Below are positions 54,031-62,564 of a stretch of 64,000 nucleotides of DNA, in pieces. This DNA is from UBA11612 sp965228575 (lineage in GTDB: Bacteria > Pseudomonadota > Alphaproteobacteria > Rhodospirillales > Rhodospirillaceae): the NCBI GenBank assembly GCA_965228575.1, contig CBDDHW010000072.1, forward strand, positions 69,169-133,168, in the 5' to 3' direction. The notes under the pieces were generated by a model, which was not told the origin of the DNA, searched no databases, and was given only the letters and a program-made list of their open reading frames with translations. The position numbers and the translations under genes are program-made. How positions within the stretch are numbered: the stretch's first letter is position 1; each line of letters starts with the position of its first letter.

Positions 54031-54753
54031 TTACATAAGTTCTTGAATAATAAATTCTGTCAGGGGGGTCGCGCGCTGATCGTTCTTGAACAAAATTGTT
54101 CGCGCGTCATCACGGTTCATGATTCGAAACTCTTGGTACTCGTTGTTTTGAGCGTCAGACAAAGATTTTTCTACGCTCCTCATATCTGCGTCCAAATACA
54201 TACGGGTTACGATATCCAACACATTGGCCGAGTTATCTTCGACAACACACCACGGCTCGACCTCACCGACCAAATCTGGGGATAATCCAGTCTCTTCTGA
54301 GAGCTCTTCTTTAAGTTGCCGGCAAAAATCAACAACTCCATCGGCGCGTCGGCTCGCGGGCTCGAGGCCGCCTGATGGTGCAAATTCCCAAGACCCGGGA
54401 TCTTGGGTCACCCACGCGGCACGGCGTCCAAAAATCAATCCTCCATCGCAATCGGTTATCCCGGTCACCGCCAATGGCCTTATGTTGAGCTCAGAGAATT
54501 GATGGGGATATTGCTGCGCTGCGAAGAAAAATTTGTAATCGATGAAGTGGCCGTGCACGGCTGGCCACTCCAGTTCGGAAACATTGAAAATCGATCCATC
54601 GGACAATGCGTTGGGACGGCTCGCGCGCGCTTTTGTCCATATTTGATCGACAGCATTGAGAACATCTGCGCTGAACCTGTGAGATTTAAATGAGCGCTCG
54701 TGTACGCTTGGAACACCGGTGAAACGAACTTTAAACATTCGGAGAGGATCCAA
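54031..54753 (-). CDS. NUDIX-domain-like hydrolase
   Basis: The 240-residue protein has a segment G-G-L-E-P-A then, after a longer than normal spacer, K-E-E-L-S-E-E-T-G-L near 158, resembling the Nudix box. The usual Arg of R-E-x-x-E-E is replaced, so activity may differ. The domain sits at about 105-225, with an N-terminal 100-residue extension. It overlaps the HAD gene by 23 bases and ends a four-gene run. It may hydrolyse a nucleoside diphosphate derivative. Confidence 0.7.
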   Translation of the reverse strand: MDPLRMFKVRFTGVPSVHERSFKSHRFSADVLNAVDQIWTKARASRPNALSDGSIFNVSELEWPAVHGHFIDYKFFFAAQQYPHQFSELNIRPLAVTGITDCDGGLIFGRRAAWVTQDPGSWEFAPSGGLEPASRRADGVVDFCRQLKEELSEETGLSPDLVGEVEPWCVVEDNSANVLDIVTRMYLDADMRSVEKSLSDAQNNEYQEFRIMNRDDARTILFKNDQRATPLTEFIIQELM

Positions 54754-55408
54754 CCTTTTCGAATCTGGGCAACGGGAGGAGTTGGTTCAAACTCGTGATC
54801 GTTCGCACACCTCCCGGCCAATCGATACCGCATGCCGAACCCGATACGATCGCACAGGTCGTTAGTCCGGCTCCTGCGGCGCTCCGCACTCCCGTTAGGG
54901 TATCTTCGACCGCAATCGACCTCGCGACATCACACTGACTATCCTCAATGGCTTTGAGATACAAATCCGGCGCCGGCTTTCCGCGAGAGACCATGTCTCC
55001 GGTTGCGATCGTCGAAATGAAATCTGAAAGCTCTACGGCGTCCAACCAAGATGCTACGGTGTCTCCGACGTTCGAAGACACCACATTCACCGCCCACCCT
55101 TCCGCAACCGCCGCGTAAATCAATTCACGCGCTCCTGGGCACGGTTTTACATCCCGGTACACGGCATTGAGGTATTTTTTGTAAACCTTCAGCAAATCCT
55201 CTACCGGCGGGTCCAATTCGTGATCACGTTTCAATATCGCAATCACATCTGCCAGGCTCGGACCGTTTAACCGGTCGAATTCGGCTTGAGAACTTGGACG
55301 ATCAAAGCTTGCAAGAAATCGGTCATAGATATCTTTCATCACACCCAAGCTGTCTGCGAGCGTTCCGTCAAGATCAAGAAAAAGGCCTGGGCGATTGCTT
55401 TGCGTCAT
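54731..55408 (-). CDS. HAD family phosphatase
   Basis: The 225-residue protein has the HAD motif I D12-x-D14-G-T-L (F-L-D-L-D-G-T-L-A), motif II V-V-S-S-N near 111, motif III Lys in G-K-P-A-P near 143, and motif IV E-D-T near 163. It is like phosphoglycolate phosphatases with a C1 cap. It probably removes phosphate from a sugar phosphate in the glycan route. It follows the Gfo/Idh gene after five bases. Confidence 0.85.
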   Translation of the reverse strand: MTQSNRPGLFLDLDGTLADSLGVMKDIYDRFLASFDRPSSQAEFDRLNGPSLADVIAILKRDHELDPPVEDLLKVYKKYLNAVYRDVKPCPGARELIYAAVAEGWAVNVVSSNVGDTVASWLDAVELSDFISTIATGDMVSRGKPAPDLYLKAIEDSQCDVARSIAVEDTLTGVRSAAGAGLTTCAIVSGSACGIDWPGGVRTITSLNQLLPLPRFEKVGSSPNV

Positions 55409-55413
55409 CTCTC

Positions 55414-56412
55414 TTATTGCGGGCTCAAAATTGACTCTGACGTCGTCGTTGTGGGTGCGCTTGCGATCACATCGACCAATTTGCTCCCCGGCAATGACTC
55501 CGGCGCCTCAAACACCAACGGAGCACCATTGAGCAAAACCTCAGTCAAATTTTCCCACACATATCGCATATGGCGAGCCGGATTATCATGAAATTCAGAC
55601 ACAACCATGTCGGCGTCATCAAATATTTGGACGCGCATTCCATCGTCGTTCAATATGCGAAGGCGGCTTTTATCGAATATAATATCAATATCAAACTCGT
55701 TTTGAACGCGGCCATCCACACCACGAAGGATGAGCGGAGTAGGGCTGGGGCCGAATTGGATCTCAACCTTTGCGCTCACGGTAGGGTCGTCGTCGCTGAA
55801 ATCATGAAACACATCGCCCGCTTTCACGGCTGAAATGACCTTTTCCTCGAGAACGGCCCCTATCAAATCCAATCCGTGGCACGCATTGTGCCTCAGCCCT
55901 CGGCAATATGTTAAGCAAGCTTTACTCGGCGGTCCAAAATCCCCCGCCCGGGCCGCCGCCAACCATGACGCGACACCAGGCAACCAACGGCGCATGAAGT
56001 TTATCACGAGTATCGAACCCGCTGACTGTGTTTCGGAAATGAGCCGCTGTGCATCGTGCGCGTCAGAAGACAATGGCTTTTCGCAGAGGATCATTTTTGG
56101 AGGATTTACGAGGAACCGACGAATCCAATCACCGTGTGTCCCATCGGGGCTCGCGATACAAACGATATCGGCTGATCGTCTCGGCGCATCGTCGCATGAA
56201 GCGATATCAGACTCCAATGACCATCGCCGACATATGGTGCGCGCGTGGTCCTCGTCGATATCGCAGACCCAATCAATCTCGAGGTTTGGGTTTTCCTGAC
56301 ATGCTTTGATATGCGTCGAAATCGACGGTCCGGCTGGCTCGTCATACCCTTGCGCGATTTGGCCCAATCCTACGATCCCGACACTGAGGGTGGAGGATTT
56401 CGCCATCAGCAC
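55414..56412 (-). CDS. Gfo/Idh/MocA family oxidoreductase
   Basis: The protein (332 residues, or 330 if ATG 56406 is used) has the NAD site G-I-V-G-L-G-Q-I-A near 13-21 and the family segment C-E-K-P-L near 113-117. Such enzymes oxidise or reduce sugars and cyclitols, often before an aminotransferase. It lies 12 bases after the DegT gene and would supply its keto substrate; the exact sugar is not known. Confidence 0.85.
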   Translation of the reverse strand: MLMAKSSTLSVGIVGLGQIAQGYDEPAGPSISTHIKACQENPNLEIDWVCDIDEDHARTICRRWSLESDIASCDDAPRRSADIVCIASPDGTHGDWIRRFLVNPPKMILCEKPLSSDAHDAQRLISETQSAGSILVINFMRRWLPGVASWLAAARAGDFGPPSKACLTYCRGLRHNACHGLDLIGAVLEEKVISAVKAGDVFHDFSDDDPTVSAKVEIQFGPSPTPLILRGVDGRVQNEFDIDIIFDKSRLRILNDDGMRVQIFDDADMVVSEFHDNPARHMRYVWENLTEVLLNGAPLVFEAPESLPGSKLVDVIASAPTTTTSESILSPQ

Positions 56413-56424
56413 ATCGCATTTGCT

Positions 56425-57708
56425 TTAAGCGGCAGGTGCGGACACATGCATCAAGTCCTGACGATTTTCATAAACCTTGTGAAACGCAGCGACGATCTGA
56501 TCTATCTGCGCATCGCTTGGATCGTAACTGCACACTAAGAAAATCAACATCTCCGAGGCGTACAACCGTTCTGTTACGGGGCACAACCCTTCCACATAAG
56601 TTCTGTCACTCAGGTTAAAGGGAAACCCTTCACGACCAAGCGCGATGCGATTTTGAAATGCCGGAAGCAAGTACAAAGGCTGAACGTATCCAGGAGCGTT
56701 CGGCACGCCTTCGGCCGCAAGCGCTTTTGAAAATGCCGCGCGCGGGACGCCTATTTTCTCCTCGTCATATTTTGCGCCCCAAACATAATATACGTGCCGG
56801 CACTCGGCGCGCACTTTAGGTGTATAAAGCCCGTCTATGTCTTGCAGGCCAGACGTCAGACGTTCGGCGATTTCAATTCTTTTGGCCGTTAATGCGTCTC
56901 CCTTCTTCAATTGTTCGCGGCCGATCGCTGCACTTAATTCGGTCAGGCGAAAGTTATGACCTATCAGATTTGTGAAATCACCTTTCGCTAAATGTTCTGA
57001 TGCATTTTCAGCATGGTTGCGAATCATACCCAATCGAGCGGCAAGATCATCATCATTGGTGACACATATTCCGCCTTCACCGGTGTGGATGTGCTTGTGG
57101 TAGTTCAGACTAAAAACACCGATATGACCAATGGTCCCGGTATACTCTCCTTCAAATGTACCGTACGGGGCTTGAGCATTATCTTCGATAAGCGCCAACC
57201 CATGTGTGTCGGCCAATTCTCGTAGCGCTTTAAGATTGGCTGCCTGCCCAAAAAGATTCACGGCGATAATGGCCCGTGTTTTTTCCGTGATCGCACTGGC
57301 CACGCATTCGGGATCAAGACAAAAGTAATCCGGCTCTATGTCAGCGAATACGGGGATACCGCCATAAAACAATGGGGCGACGGCTGTTGCGGACATCGAG
57401 TACGGAGGAACGATCACTTCATCGCCAGGCCCAATTCCAACGGCCCCCATAGCAGCAATGAGGCCGGAGGTTGCCGAATTCACCGATATCGCATGCCGTA
57501 TATTGAACGTCTCAGCCCATTCGGTTTCGAACGCTTTGACTTCCGGCCCACCCCAATACTCTGGCGTCCAAGCGCCCAAAAACGCGCTGAGGGTTCCTTC
57601 GCGCATCACCCGTAGCACGGCGTGCTCTTCTTCAACGCCTGTTGTGCGATACGGACGCAAAGATTGCGTGACCGCGGGATTTCCCCCCATAAGCGCGAGT
57701 TTACTCAT
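56425..57708 (-). CDS. DegT/DnrJ/StrS sugar aminotransferase
   Basis: ATG 57708 gives 427 residues (the longer frame from 57753 is not supported). It has S-V-N-S-A-T-S-G near 75-82, E-D-N-A-Q-A near 175-180, and PLP Lys205 in Y-H-K-H-I-H-T-G-E-G-G. It is distinct from PseC at 46.5 kb and more like the aminotransferases of amino-cyclitol or 3-amino sugar routes. With the following oxidoreductase, HAD and NUDIX genes it forms a compact - strand operon for a further amino sugar. Substrate inferred only in outline. Confidence 0.87.
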   Translation of the reverse strand: MSKLALMGGNPAVTQSLRPYRTTGVEEEHAVLRVMREGTLSAFLGAWTPEYWGGPEVKAFETEWAETFNIRHAISVNSATSGLIAAMGAVGIGPGDEVIVPPYSMSATAVAPLFYGGIPVFADIEPDYFCLDPECVASAITEKTRAIIAVNLFGQAANLKALRELADTHGLALIEDNAQAPYGTFEGEYTGTIGHIGVFSLNYHKHIHTGEGGICVTNDDDLAARLGMIRNHAENASEHLAKGDFTNLIGHNFRLTELSAAIGREQLKKGDALTAKRIEIAERLTSGLQDIDGLYTPKVRAECRHVYYVWGAKYDEEKIGVPRAAFSKALAAEGVPNAPGYVQPLYLLPAFQNRIALGREGFPFNLSDRTYVEGLCPVTERLYASEMLIFLVCSYDPSDAQIDQIVAAFHKVYENRQDLMHVSAPAA

Positions 57709-57958
57709 CCAAGTCGTCCGGATTAATTCAGCCTTAGCGGCACGATAACACAAACCATGTCCGATTTACCGTGCTCAACAATAGTTTCAGTGCCGTACCA
57801 CGGCCGCGAGCAGCAAAGCAAGAACTCGCAAAGACGCATTTATGACAAAGCTGTAGCCGCCGAATTTAATTGATACGGCGCGGCGCACATTGGTGACAAA
57901 CCTGTCCCAGGTATGTCATACGGCATGTCCACGCCAGAGAAACAACCACCGCAGTTGC

Positions 57959-59044
57959 ATGAGCAAGAAGATATTATTCGCCGCTGGAGATGTAGGAGGC
58001 GCACGTACGATCATTCCTGTAATTCGTACTGCAATCGCCCAAGGCCACCAAGCGTACATCTTGCGCCATGGACACATCACGCAAGAAGCTCATGACGATT
58101 GGTCTTGGCTTGAGCCCTCTGGTGTTGGAGCCGATGATTTCAACGCGCTCATAGATCGAACAAGTCCAGATGTCATGGTTTATGCGTCCAGCGTTAAGGA
58201 CTTCACCGCACTGACCCTTGCGCGGTCAGCACAAGCACGTGGTGTGAAAGTCCTTCACGTTCTCGACAATTGGTCCACGTACCAACGCCGCATGATGTTA
58301 GACGATCTCCCAGCTTTTTCTCCCGATATCTACGCGGTTATGGACGACCTTGCGGCGACCGCGGCTGTGGATGCGGGCGTATCCAAAAAAACGCTCCGTG
58401 TGACGGGTCATCCGGGACTCTGCGAAATCGAGACCGCACACAGAGCGGGTCGGCTGCAACGACCAGCAGTAGACAATGGCGTCAAACACTTGCTGTTTGC
58501 CTCTGAACCTGTTGCAGCCGATCAGGGTCCATCGTCTGGTGCTGGCGTTGCCCGCGGATACACTGAACAACAAGTCCTTCAGCTCTTGTGCGAGGCGCTG
58601 CAACCGCTTGCAAGCGAAGTTTCCTTATCTATTTTGCCTCATCCCCGTGAAAACGTAGCAACCCTTAGACAATTTTGGACGAACCATCGTGGAGCGTTAC
58701 AGGGAGAAGTGTCACTCAACACTCCGGAAGTTCTAAATTCTGGGTTTGTTGGCGTTATGGGAATGGCCTCCATCCTTTTGTACGAAGCTTGGTTGGTGGG
58801 CCAGCCCGTTCTTAGCATTCAGCCAGGATATAAACTCCCTGTTTTGCGCCATTTGGCATCGCGCCCCGGTCTGGTGTTTATAGACTCAATGGAGGGCATT
58901 GGAGAAAAAATCAGGTCTTGGGTACAAGCAATCGACGCAAATTCGTCTACCAACGTACGCGACGACGCCAAAGTCCATACCAATGCGCCCGAAAACGTGC
59001 TGTCTTTGGCGTTGGATTTAGCCGCGACGCATAAAAGCAATTGA
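57959..59044 (+). CDS. GT-B-like protein of a nonulosonate cluster, exact role unknown
   Basis: ATG 57959 gives 361 residues opening K-I-L-F-A-A-G-D-V-G-G-A-R; the upstream part to 57890 is unlikely. It has a first Rossmann-like half with V-L-H-V-L-D-N-W, a second half with T-G-H-P-G-L, I-L-P-H-P-R-E-N near 222-229 and a G-M-A-S-I-L-L-Y-E-A-W segment near 260. The arrangement suggests a nucleotide-sugar binding enzyme. PseG (UDP-sugar hydrolase) would be expected in this gap of the pathway, but its usual N-terminal sequence is missing. Four-base overlap with the pseF TTG. Confidence 0.6.
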   Translation: MSKKILFAAGDVGGARTIIPVIRTAIAQGHQAYILRHGHITQEAHDDWSWLEPSGVGADDFNALIDRTSPDVMVYASSVKDFTALTLARSAQARGVKVLHVLDNWSTYQRRMMLDDLPAFSPDIYAVMDDLAATAAVDAGVSKKTLRVTGHPGLCEIETAHRAGRLQRPAVDNGVKHLLFASEPVAADQGPSSGAGVARGYTEQQVLQLLCEALQPLASEVSLSILPHPRENVATLRQFWTNHRGALQGEVSLNTPEVLNSGFVGVMGMASILLYEAWLVGQPVLSIQPGYKLPVLRHLASRPGLVFIDSMEGIGEKIRSWVQAIDANSSTNVRDDAKVHTNAPENVLSLALDLAATHKSN

Positions 59045-59055
59045 AAGCAGAGCCC

Positions 59056-59769
59056 ATGACCGGGGAAAAAGATAGGACAGTCGCAATCATCCCAGCACGG
59101 GGCGGCAGTAAGCGTATACCCAAAAAGAATATCAAACTCTTCGCTGAACGCCCGATGATTTCCTACTCGATTTCAGCGGCGAAAGACTCCGGACTGTTCG
59201 ACCGCGTTATCGTATCAACTGACAGCGATGAAATTGCCGCCGTTGCAGAAGAACACGGCGCAGAAGTTCCATTCATACGACCGGCTGAACTCTCGGACGA
59301 TCACACCGCGACTGCCCCGGTAATAACGCATGCGTTGAACTGGCTGGCGGACGATGGAACTCCCGCGGCTTACGCGTGCTGCATCTACGCTACAGCCCCA
59401 TTCGTTCGCGCGAGCGATATTTCAAAGGGCTATGACATTCTCAAAGACAGCGGCGCAAGTACAGCGTTTACCGTCACGTCATTTCCATTCCCCATTTTCC
59501 GCGCTCTGCAAATTAAGGGCGATGGTGCTCTCGCGATGTTTTGGCCGGAACATCGCACCACAAGATCGCAGGATCTACCGGATGCGTATCACGATGCCGG
59601 GCAATTTTATTGGATCAATGTCGAGAAGTTTTCGCGCTCGTCAGAACTTTACAATGAAGATTCTCAGCCCATCTTACTGCCCCGCCACTTAGTTCAAGAC
59701 ATCGATAGTCCAGAGGACTGGGAAACTGCGGAGCACATGTTCACCGCACTCCATAACAAAAAACCGTAG
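59056..59769 (+). CDS. pseF: Pseudaminic acid cytidylyltransferase
   Basis: The 237-residue protein opens with the CMP-nonulosonate synthetase motif I-I-P-A-R-G-G-S-K-R-I-P, and has I-V-S-T-D-S-D-E-I-A and the pseF-type A-T-A-P-F-V-R. It activates pseudaminic (or legionaminic-type) acid with CTP; the sequence follows PseF more than NeuA/LegF. A TTG at 59041 overlapping the previous stop is an alternative start. It needs a PseI condensing enzyme, not present in the window. Confidence 0.88.
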   Translation: MTGEKDRTVAIIPARGGSKRIPKKNIKLFAERPMISYSISAAKDSGLFDRVIVSTDSDEIAAVAEEHGAEVPFIRPAELSDDHTATAPVITHALNWLADDGTPAAYACCIYATAPFVRASDISKGYDILKDSGASTAFTVTSFPFPIFRALQIKGDGALAMFWPEHRTTRSQDLPDAYHDAGQFYWINVEKFSRSSELYNEDSQPILLPRHLVQDIDSPEDWETAEHMFTALHNKKP

Positions 59770-59779
59770 ACATAAGCAT

Positions 59780-61036
59780 TTACGCCTCGTCCACGTACCC
59801 GCGATCAATCAGCACGTATTCATCTTCACGCACATTCGGCGCACGGGAGGTGGTGAGTTTAAAGTCACAGTCGCCGTCTTTCTTGAGCGCGACATATTGC
59901 GCGGTTTCGGGCTCCGGCGCGGTAAGCACCGAATGCTTCAGCGACCAAGCCCCATCTTTCCCACGCGACCAAACCGCCGGGTCGCGATGTCGATCCAGAA
60001 TCTCGAAGAACTCATCCTTACTGAGACCAATCCAACCTAAAAATTGAGCAACATCGCTGGGCTCAACGTCTTGATAGAGTCGAACGCGCTCTAGCCCTTC
60101 CTCTCGAGACAGGCGACCAAACCTTATTTCACGGCACGCATGGTCCACTACTTTTCCACACCCGTGTTTCAGGAACTTTATGTAATCGTGCAGTCCACTG
60201 TAGTGAACACAATCAACGTCGTTATATGTATCGAATGTACGGCACTGTTCCGCAGTCTCGTAACCGTACTTATCGATCATCTCCTCGTGTTGCCGCTTGG
60301 TATCCCAACGGACATAATTGCCAAGATAGATACCGCGAACACCAACCTTCGACAGCTCTTTGTCGTGGGGATACATGAACGCTTGAACGTCCTCCTCGCG
60401 CAGCGTTTCGCTTTGCGCAAGCAAATCTTCCGCCTCCAATCCCATCAAGTCGTGCTCTTTACGATATTTTCGGCTCATCTCGACTTCATCGGTATGGGAA
60501 AACATACCGACTTGATCCAAGCCCTGATGGTGACCCCAAATGATGAGGGGGATTTTATTGCGCACAGCAACTTGGACCGGCCAAACGGTTTGGCCAGCCA
60601 AGACATGCCAATACATGCTTCCGCGGAGCCGCAAGGTCTCTCGGGTAATCTTTTTAACCGTATCAGGCTTAAGAACCTGAGCGTAGATGTCGAGATCAAA
60701 CAGGGTGCGTAGATAGGCAAGATTACGATGCCCCCTTCGCGTGTTATAATGCTTGTTGTAGTGGACGAGCAGCGGATTCAAACCTAGTTTTTCTTTTACA
60801 ATGTGAACGATGAAGTATGAATCACGCGCACCGGAAACTGGCACGATGCAGTCATACCCCAATGCCGAACGATTGCGGTAAGAGTCGGTAAGCGTTGTGA
60901 GGGTTTTCCACCTTGAGTTCCAATCCAACTCGTTCTTTTCTTCGTGAACACGACAACCGCTGCACACGCCATTGTCATCGAAAACGATGTTCAGCGGATG
61001 ATTGGCTGGATAAAGGCAACGACTACAGTATTGCAT
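59780..61036 (-). CDS. N-acetyl sugar amidotransferase (WbpG/PseA type), atypical PP-loop
   Basis: The 418-residue protein has four Cys in two CxxC pairs (C4, C7, C25, C28) for zinc, then a PP-loop ATPase core in which the usual S-G-G-K-D-S reads S-G-A-R-D-S at 68-73. Family members convert an acetamido group on a sugar to an acetamidino group using ammonia from a HisH/HisF-like partner pair. Here that pair lies directly upstream (HisF stop seven bases away). The changed loop may alter activity. Product: an amidino-modified surface sugar, by inference. Confidence 0.88.
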   Translation of the reverse strand: MQYCSRCLYPANHPLNIVFDDNGVCSGCRVHEEKNELDWNSRWKTLTTLTDSYRNRSALGYDCIVPVSGARDSYFIVHIVKEKLGLNPLLVHYNKHYNTRRGHRNLAYLRTLFDLDIYAQVLKPDTVKKITRETLRLRGSMYWHVLAGQTVWPVQVAVRNKIPLIIWGHHQGLDQVGMFSHTDEVEMSRKYRKEHDLMGLEAEDLLAQSETLREEDVQAFMYPHDKELSKVGVRGIYLGNYVRWDTKRQHEEMIDKYGYETAEQCRTFDTYNDVDCVHYSGLHDYIKFLKHGCGKVVDHACREIRFGRLSREEGLERVRLYQDVEPSDVAQFLGWIGLSKDEFFEILDRHRDPAVWSRGKDGAWSLKHSVLTAPEPETAQYVALKKDGDCDFKLTTSRAPNVREDEYVLIDRGYVDEA

Positions 61037-61043
61037 TGGACCG

Positions 61044-61913
61044 TCAAATCACTTCGTCGACATAGTGAATAAACAACATCTCTTCGAGATCATTGTCCGT
61101 TTTTTTTCTAAGACGTCCTGTTTCATCGAAGTTGCAATCCCGATAATCAGCGTAACTGTCATGACGCAACTCAACTCCCGCTGCTTGAATAACCGCTTTT
61201 GCGACGGTCGCAGTATGTTCGGTAAAGTGATAGAAATTCCCAGCGGCCAATCCACTAACACCGGGTAATTTGGCCGCGTCCGCCATGTGCATGGGCGCGC
61301 CCACCCCTCCAAGTACCACAACCGGAATTGAAACACTCGCAGCTACCTGCTCACATAGCTCCAAATCGTAGCCGGACTTTTGTCCATCACGGTGCACCGC
61401 TTGAATGAGAATTTCACCAGCGCCGTGATCTTCGGCCCGCTTTGCCAAGACCATCGGGCTCAACCCCGTTCCTCGGACCCCACCGTCAACGAACGCTTCA
61501 AAGCCGTCATCGCGAGGGCGTGCATCGATCGCAGCGACAACGCACTGCGTTCCGAACCGGTTTGCCGCCTGTTCGATAAGCTCTGGGGTATCGAAGACCG
61601 AAGTATTGAGAACGATGCGATCCGCACCCGATTTAATGACGCTCCGCACGTGATCAATCGTCCGAAGCCCTCCGCCAACAGCCAATGGCACCAAACAGTA
61701 GGGCGCGACATCAGAGATAGCACGCTCGAGCTCGGCCTCGGCAATCGATGTAGAGGAAATATCCAACATGACGATTTCATCCACGCCCCACCGGTTGAGA
61801 TGCTCCACTGCGACCGCAGGTCGGCCCACTGGCAAGTATTTTTTGAACCCAATGCTCTGTACAACGATACCGTTAAGCACGGGGAGCACGGCGATGATGC
61901 GACGCTTCAGCAC
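61044..61913 (-). CDS. HisF-like (WbuZ-type) partner of sugar amidotransferase
   Basis: GTG 61913 starts one base after the HisH stop. The 289-residue TIM barrel resembles HisF with A-V-G-G-G-L-R-T near 84-91 and A-A-I-D-A near 130, but the N-terminal catalytic Asp of L-D-V is Asn (L-N-G, residue 14). So it cannot act as a normal imidazole glycerol phosphate synthase and fits the ammonia-channelling homologs of LPS/nonulosonate clusters. It has a C-terminal extension of about 40 residues. It lies between the two amidotransferases. Confidence 0.88.
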   Translation of the reverse strand: MLKRRIIAVLPVLNGIVVQSIGFKKYLPVGRPAVAVEHLNRWGVDEIVMLDISSTSIAEAELERAISDVAPYCLVPLAVGGGLRTIDHVRSVIKSGADRIVLNTSVFDTPELIEQAANRFGTQCVVAAIDARPRDDGFEAFVDGGVRGTGLSPMVLAKRAEDHGAGEILIQAVHRDGQKSGYDLELCEQVAASVSIPVVVLGGVGAPMHMADAAKLPGVSGLAAGNFYHFTEHTATVAKAVIQAAGVELRHDSYADYRDCNFDETGRLRKKTDNDLEEMLFIHYVDEVI

Positions 61914-61914
61914 A

Positions 61915-62554
61915 CTAATGCTCCGCCGCTGTCTGAACGACATTTAGAAAATTGCGAAGCAATCGACGGCCATTGTTTTGGCTTTTCTCGGGGTGGAATT
62001 GAACGCCCCAGATATTTTCTTTAACGACAGCCGCGATGAGCGGTACGCCAACATCGACCGTCGCCACCGAGTGTTCATCTTCCGCTGTCATATAAAAAGA
62101 GTGATTAAAGAAAAAGTGGCTGCCCTGCTCTACATTGATGTTCAACGGCCCATCACCTTTCCAGGTAACTTCATTCCAGCCGATATGGGGAACGCGGATT
62201 GCGGTGTCTGCTGGAATTTTATCGATCTCGACATCGATCCAACCGAGCCCGTCATGCACTCCGCCTTCGGTTGATCGCTTGCCCAACAGTTGCATCCCTA
62301 GGCAGATGCCAAGGAAAAGGCACTTTGGCATCCAAAACTTGGCGCTCTAACACGTCAATGAGGTTTAGATCTCGCAACCGATCCATCGCTTCACCGAACG
62401 CCCCCACGCCGGGAAGAATAAGAGCGCCGGCCTGATCCAAGTGACGTGGCTCCGCGCAGATTTGAGCGTCACACCCCAAGGTCGCAAGCGCGGACGCAAC
62501 AGATTGCAAATTCCCCATGCCGTAGTCGATGATGCAAACGTTGCCCCGGGTCAC
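61915..62554 (-). pseudogene. HisH-like (WbuY-type) glutamine amidotransferase, frameshifted
   Basis: A first frame from GTG 62554 (ribosome binding site AGGAAG) encodes I-I-D-Y-G-M-G-N, L-P-G-V-G-A-F-G and stops making sense after D-A-K-V-P-F. A second frame carries L-G-I-C-L-G-M-Q (nucleophile Cys) through V-Q-F-H-P-E-K-S (catalytic His-Glu) to 61915. Removing one base in GGAAAA at 62313-62318 (+ strand) fuses them into the canonical P-F-L-G-I-C-L-G. Intact, it would be about 212 residues and feed ammonia to the HisF-like protein. Confidence 0.88.
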
Positions 62555-62564
62555 GAGAAACTTC

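Noticed and set aside
57959..59044. Calling this gene pseG
   Set aside because: It lacks the usual PseG N-terminal sequence; only its position fits.
60140..60712. 190-residue frame on the + strand opposite the amidotransferase
   Set aside because: Antisense to a clear gene, no motif or ribosome binding site.
61380..62024. 214-residue frame on the + strand opposite HisF/HisH
   Set aside because: Opposite well-supported genes; composition and residues look like a shadow frame.
61044..62554. HisH/HisF as histidine biosynthesis genes
   Set aside because: HisF lacks the catalytic Asp and the pair sits between sugar amidotransferases.
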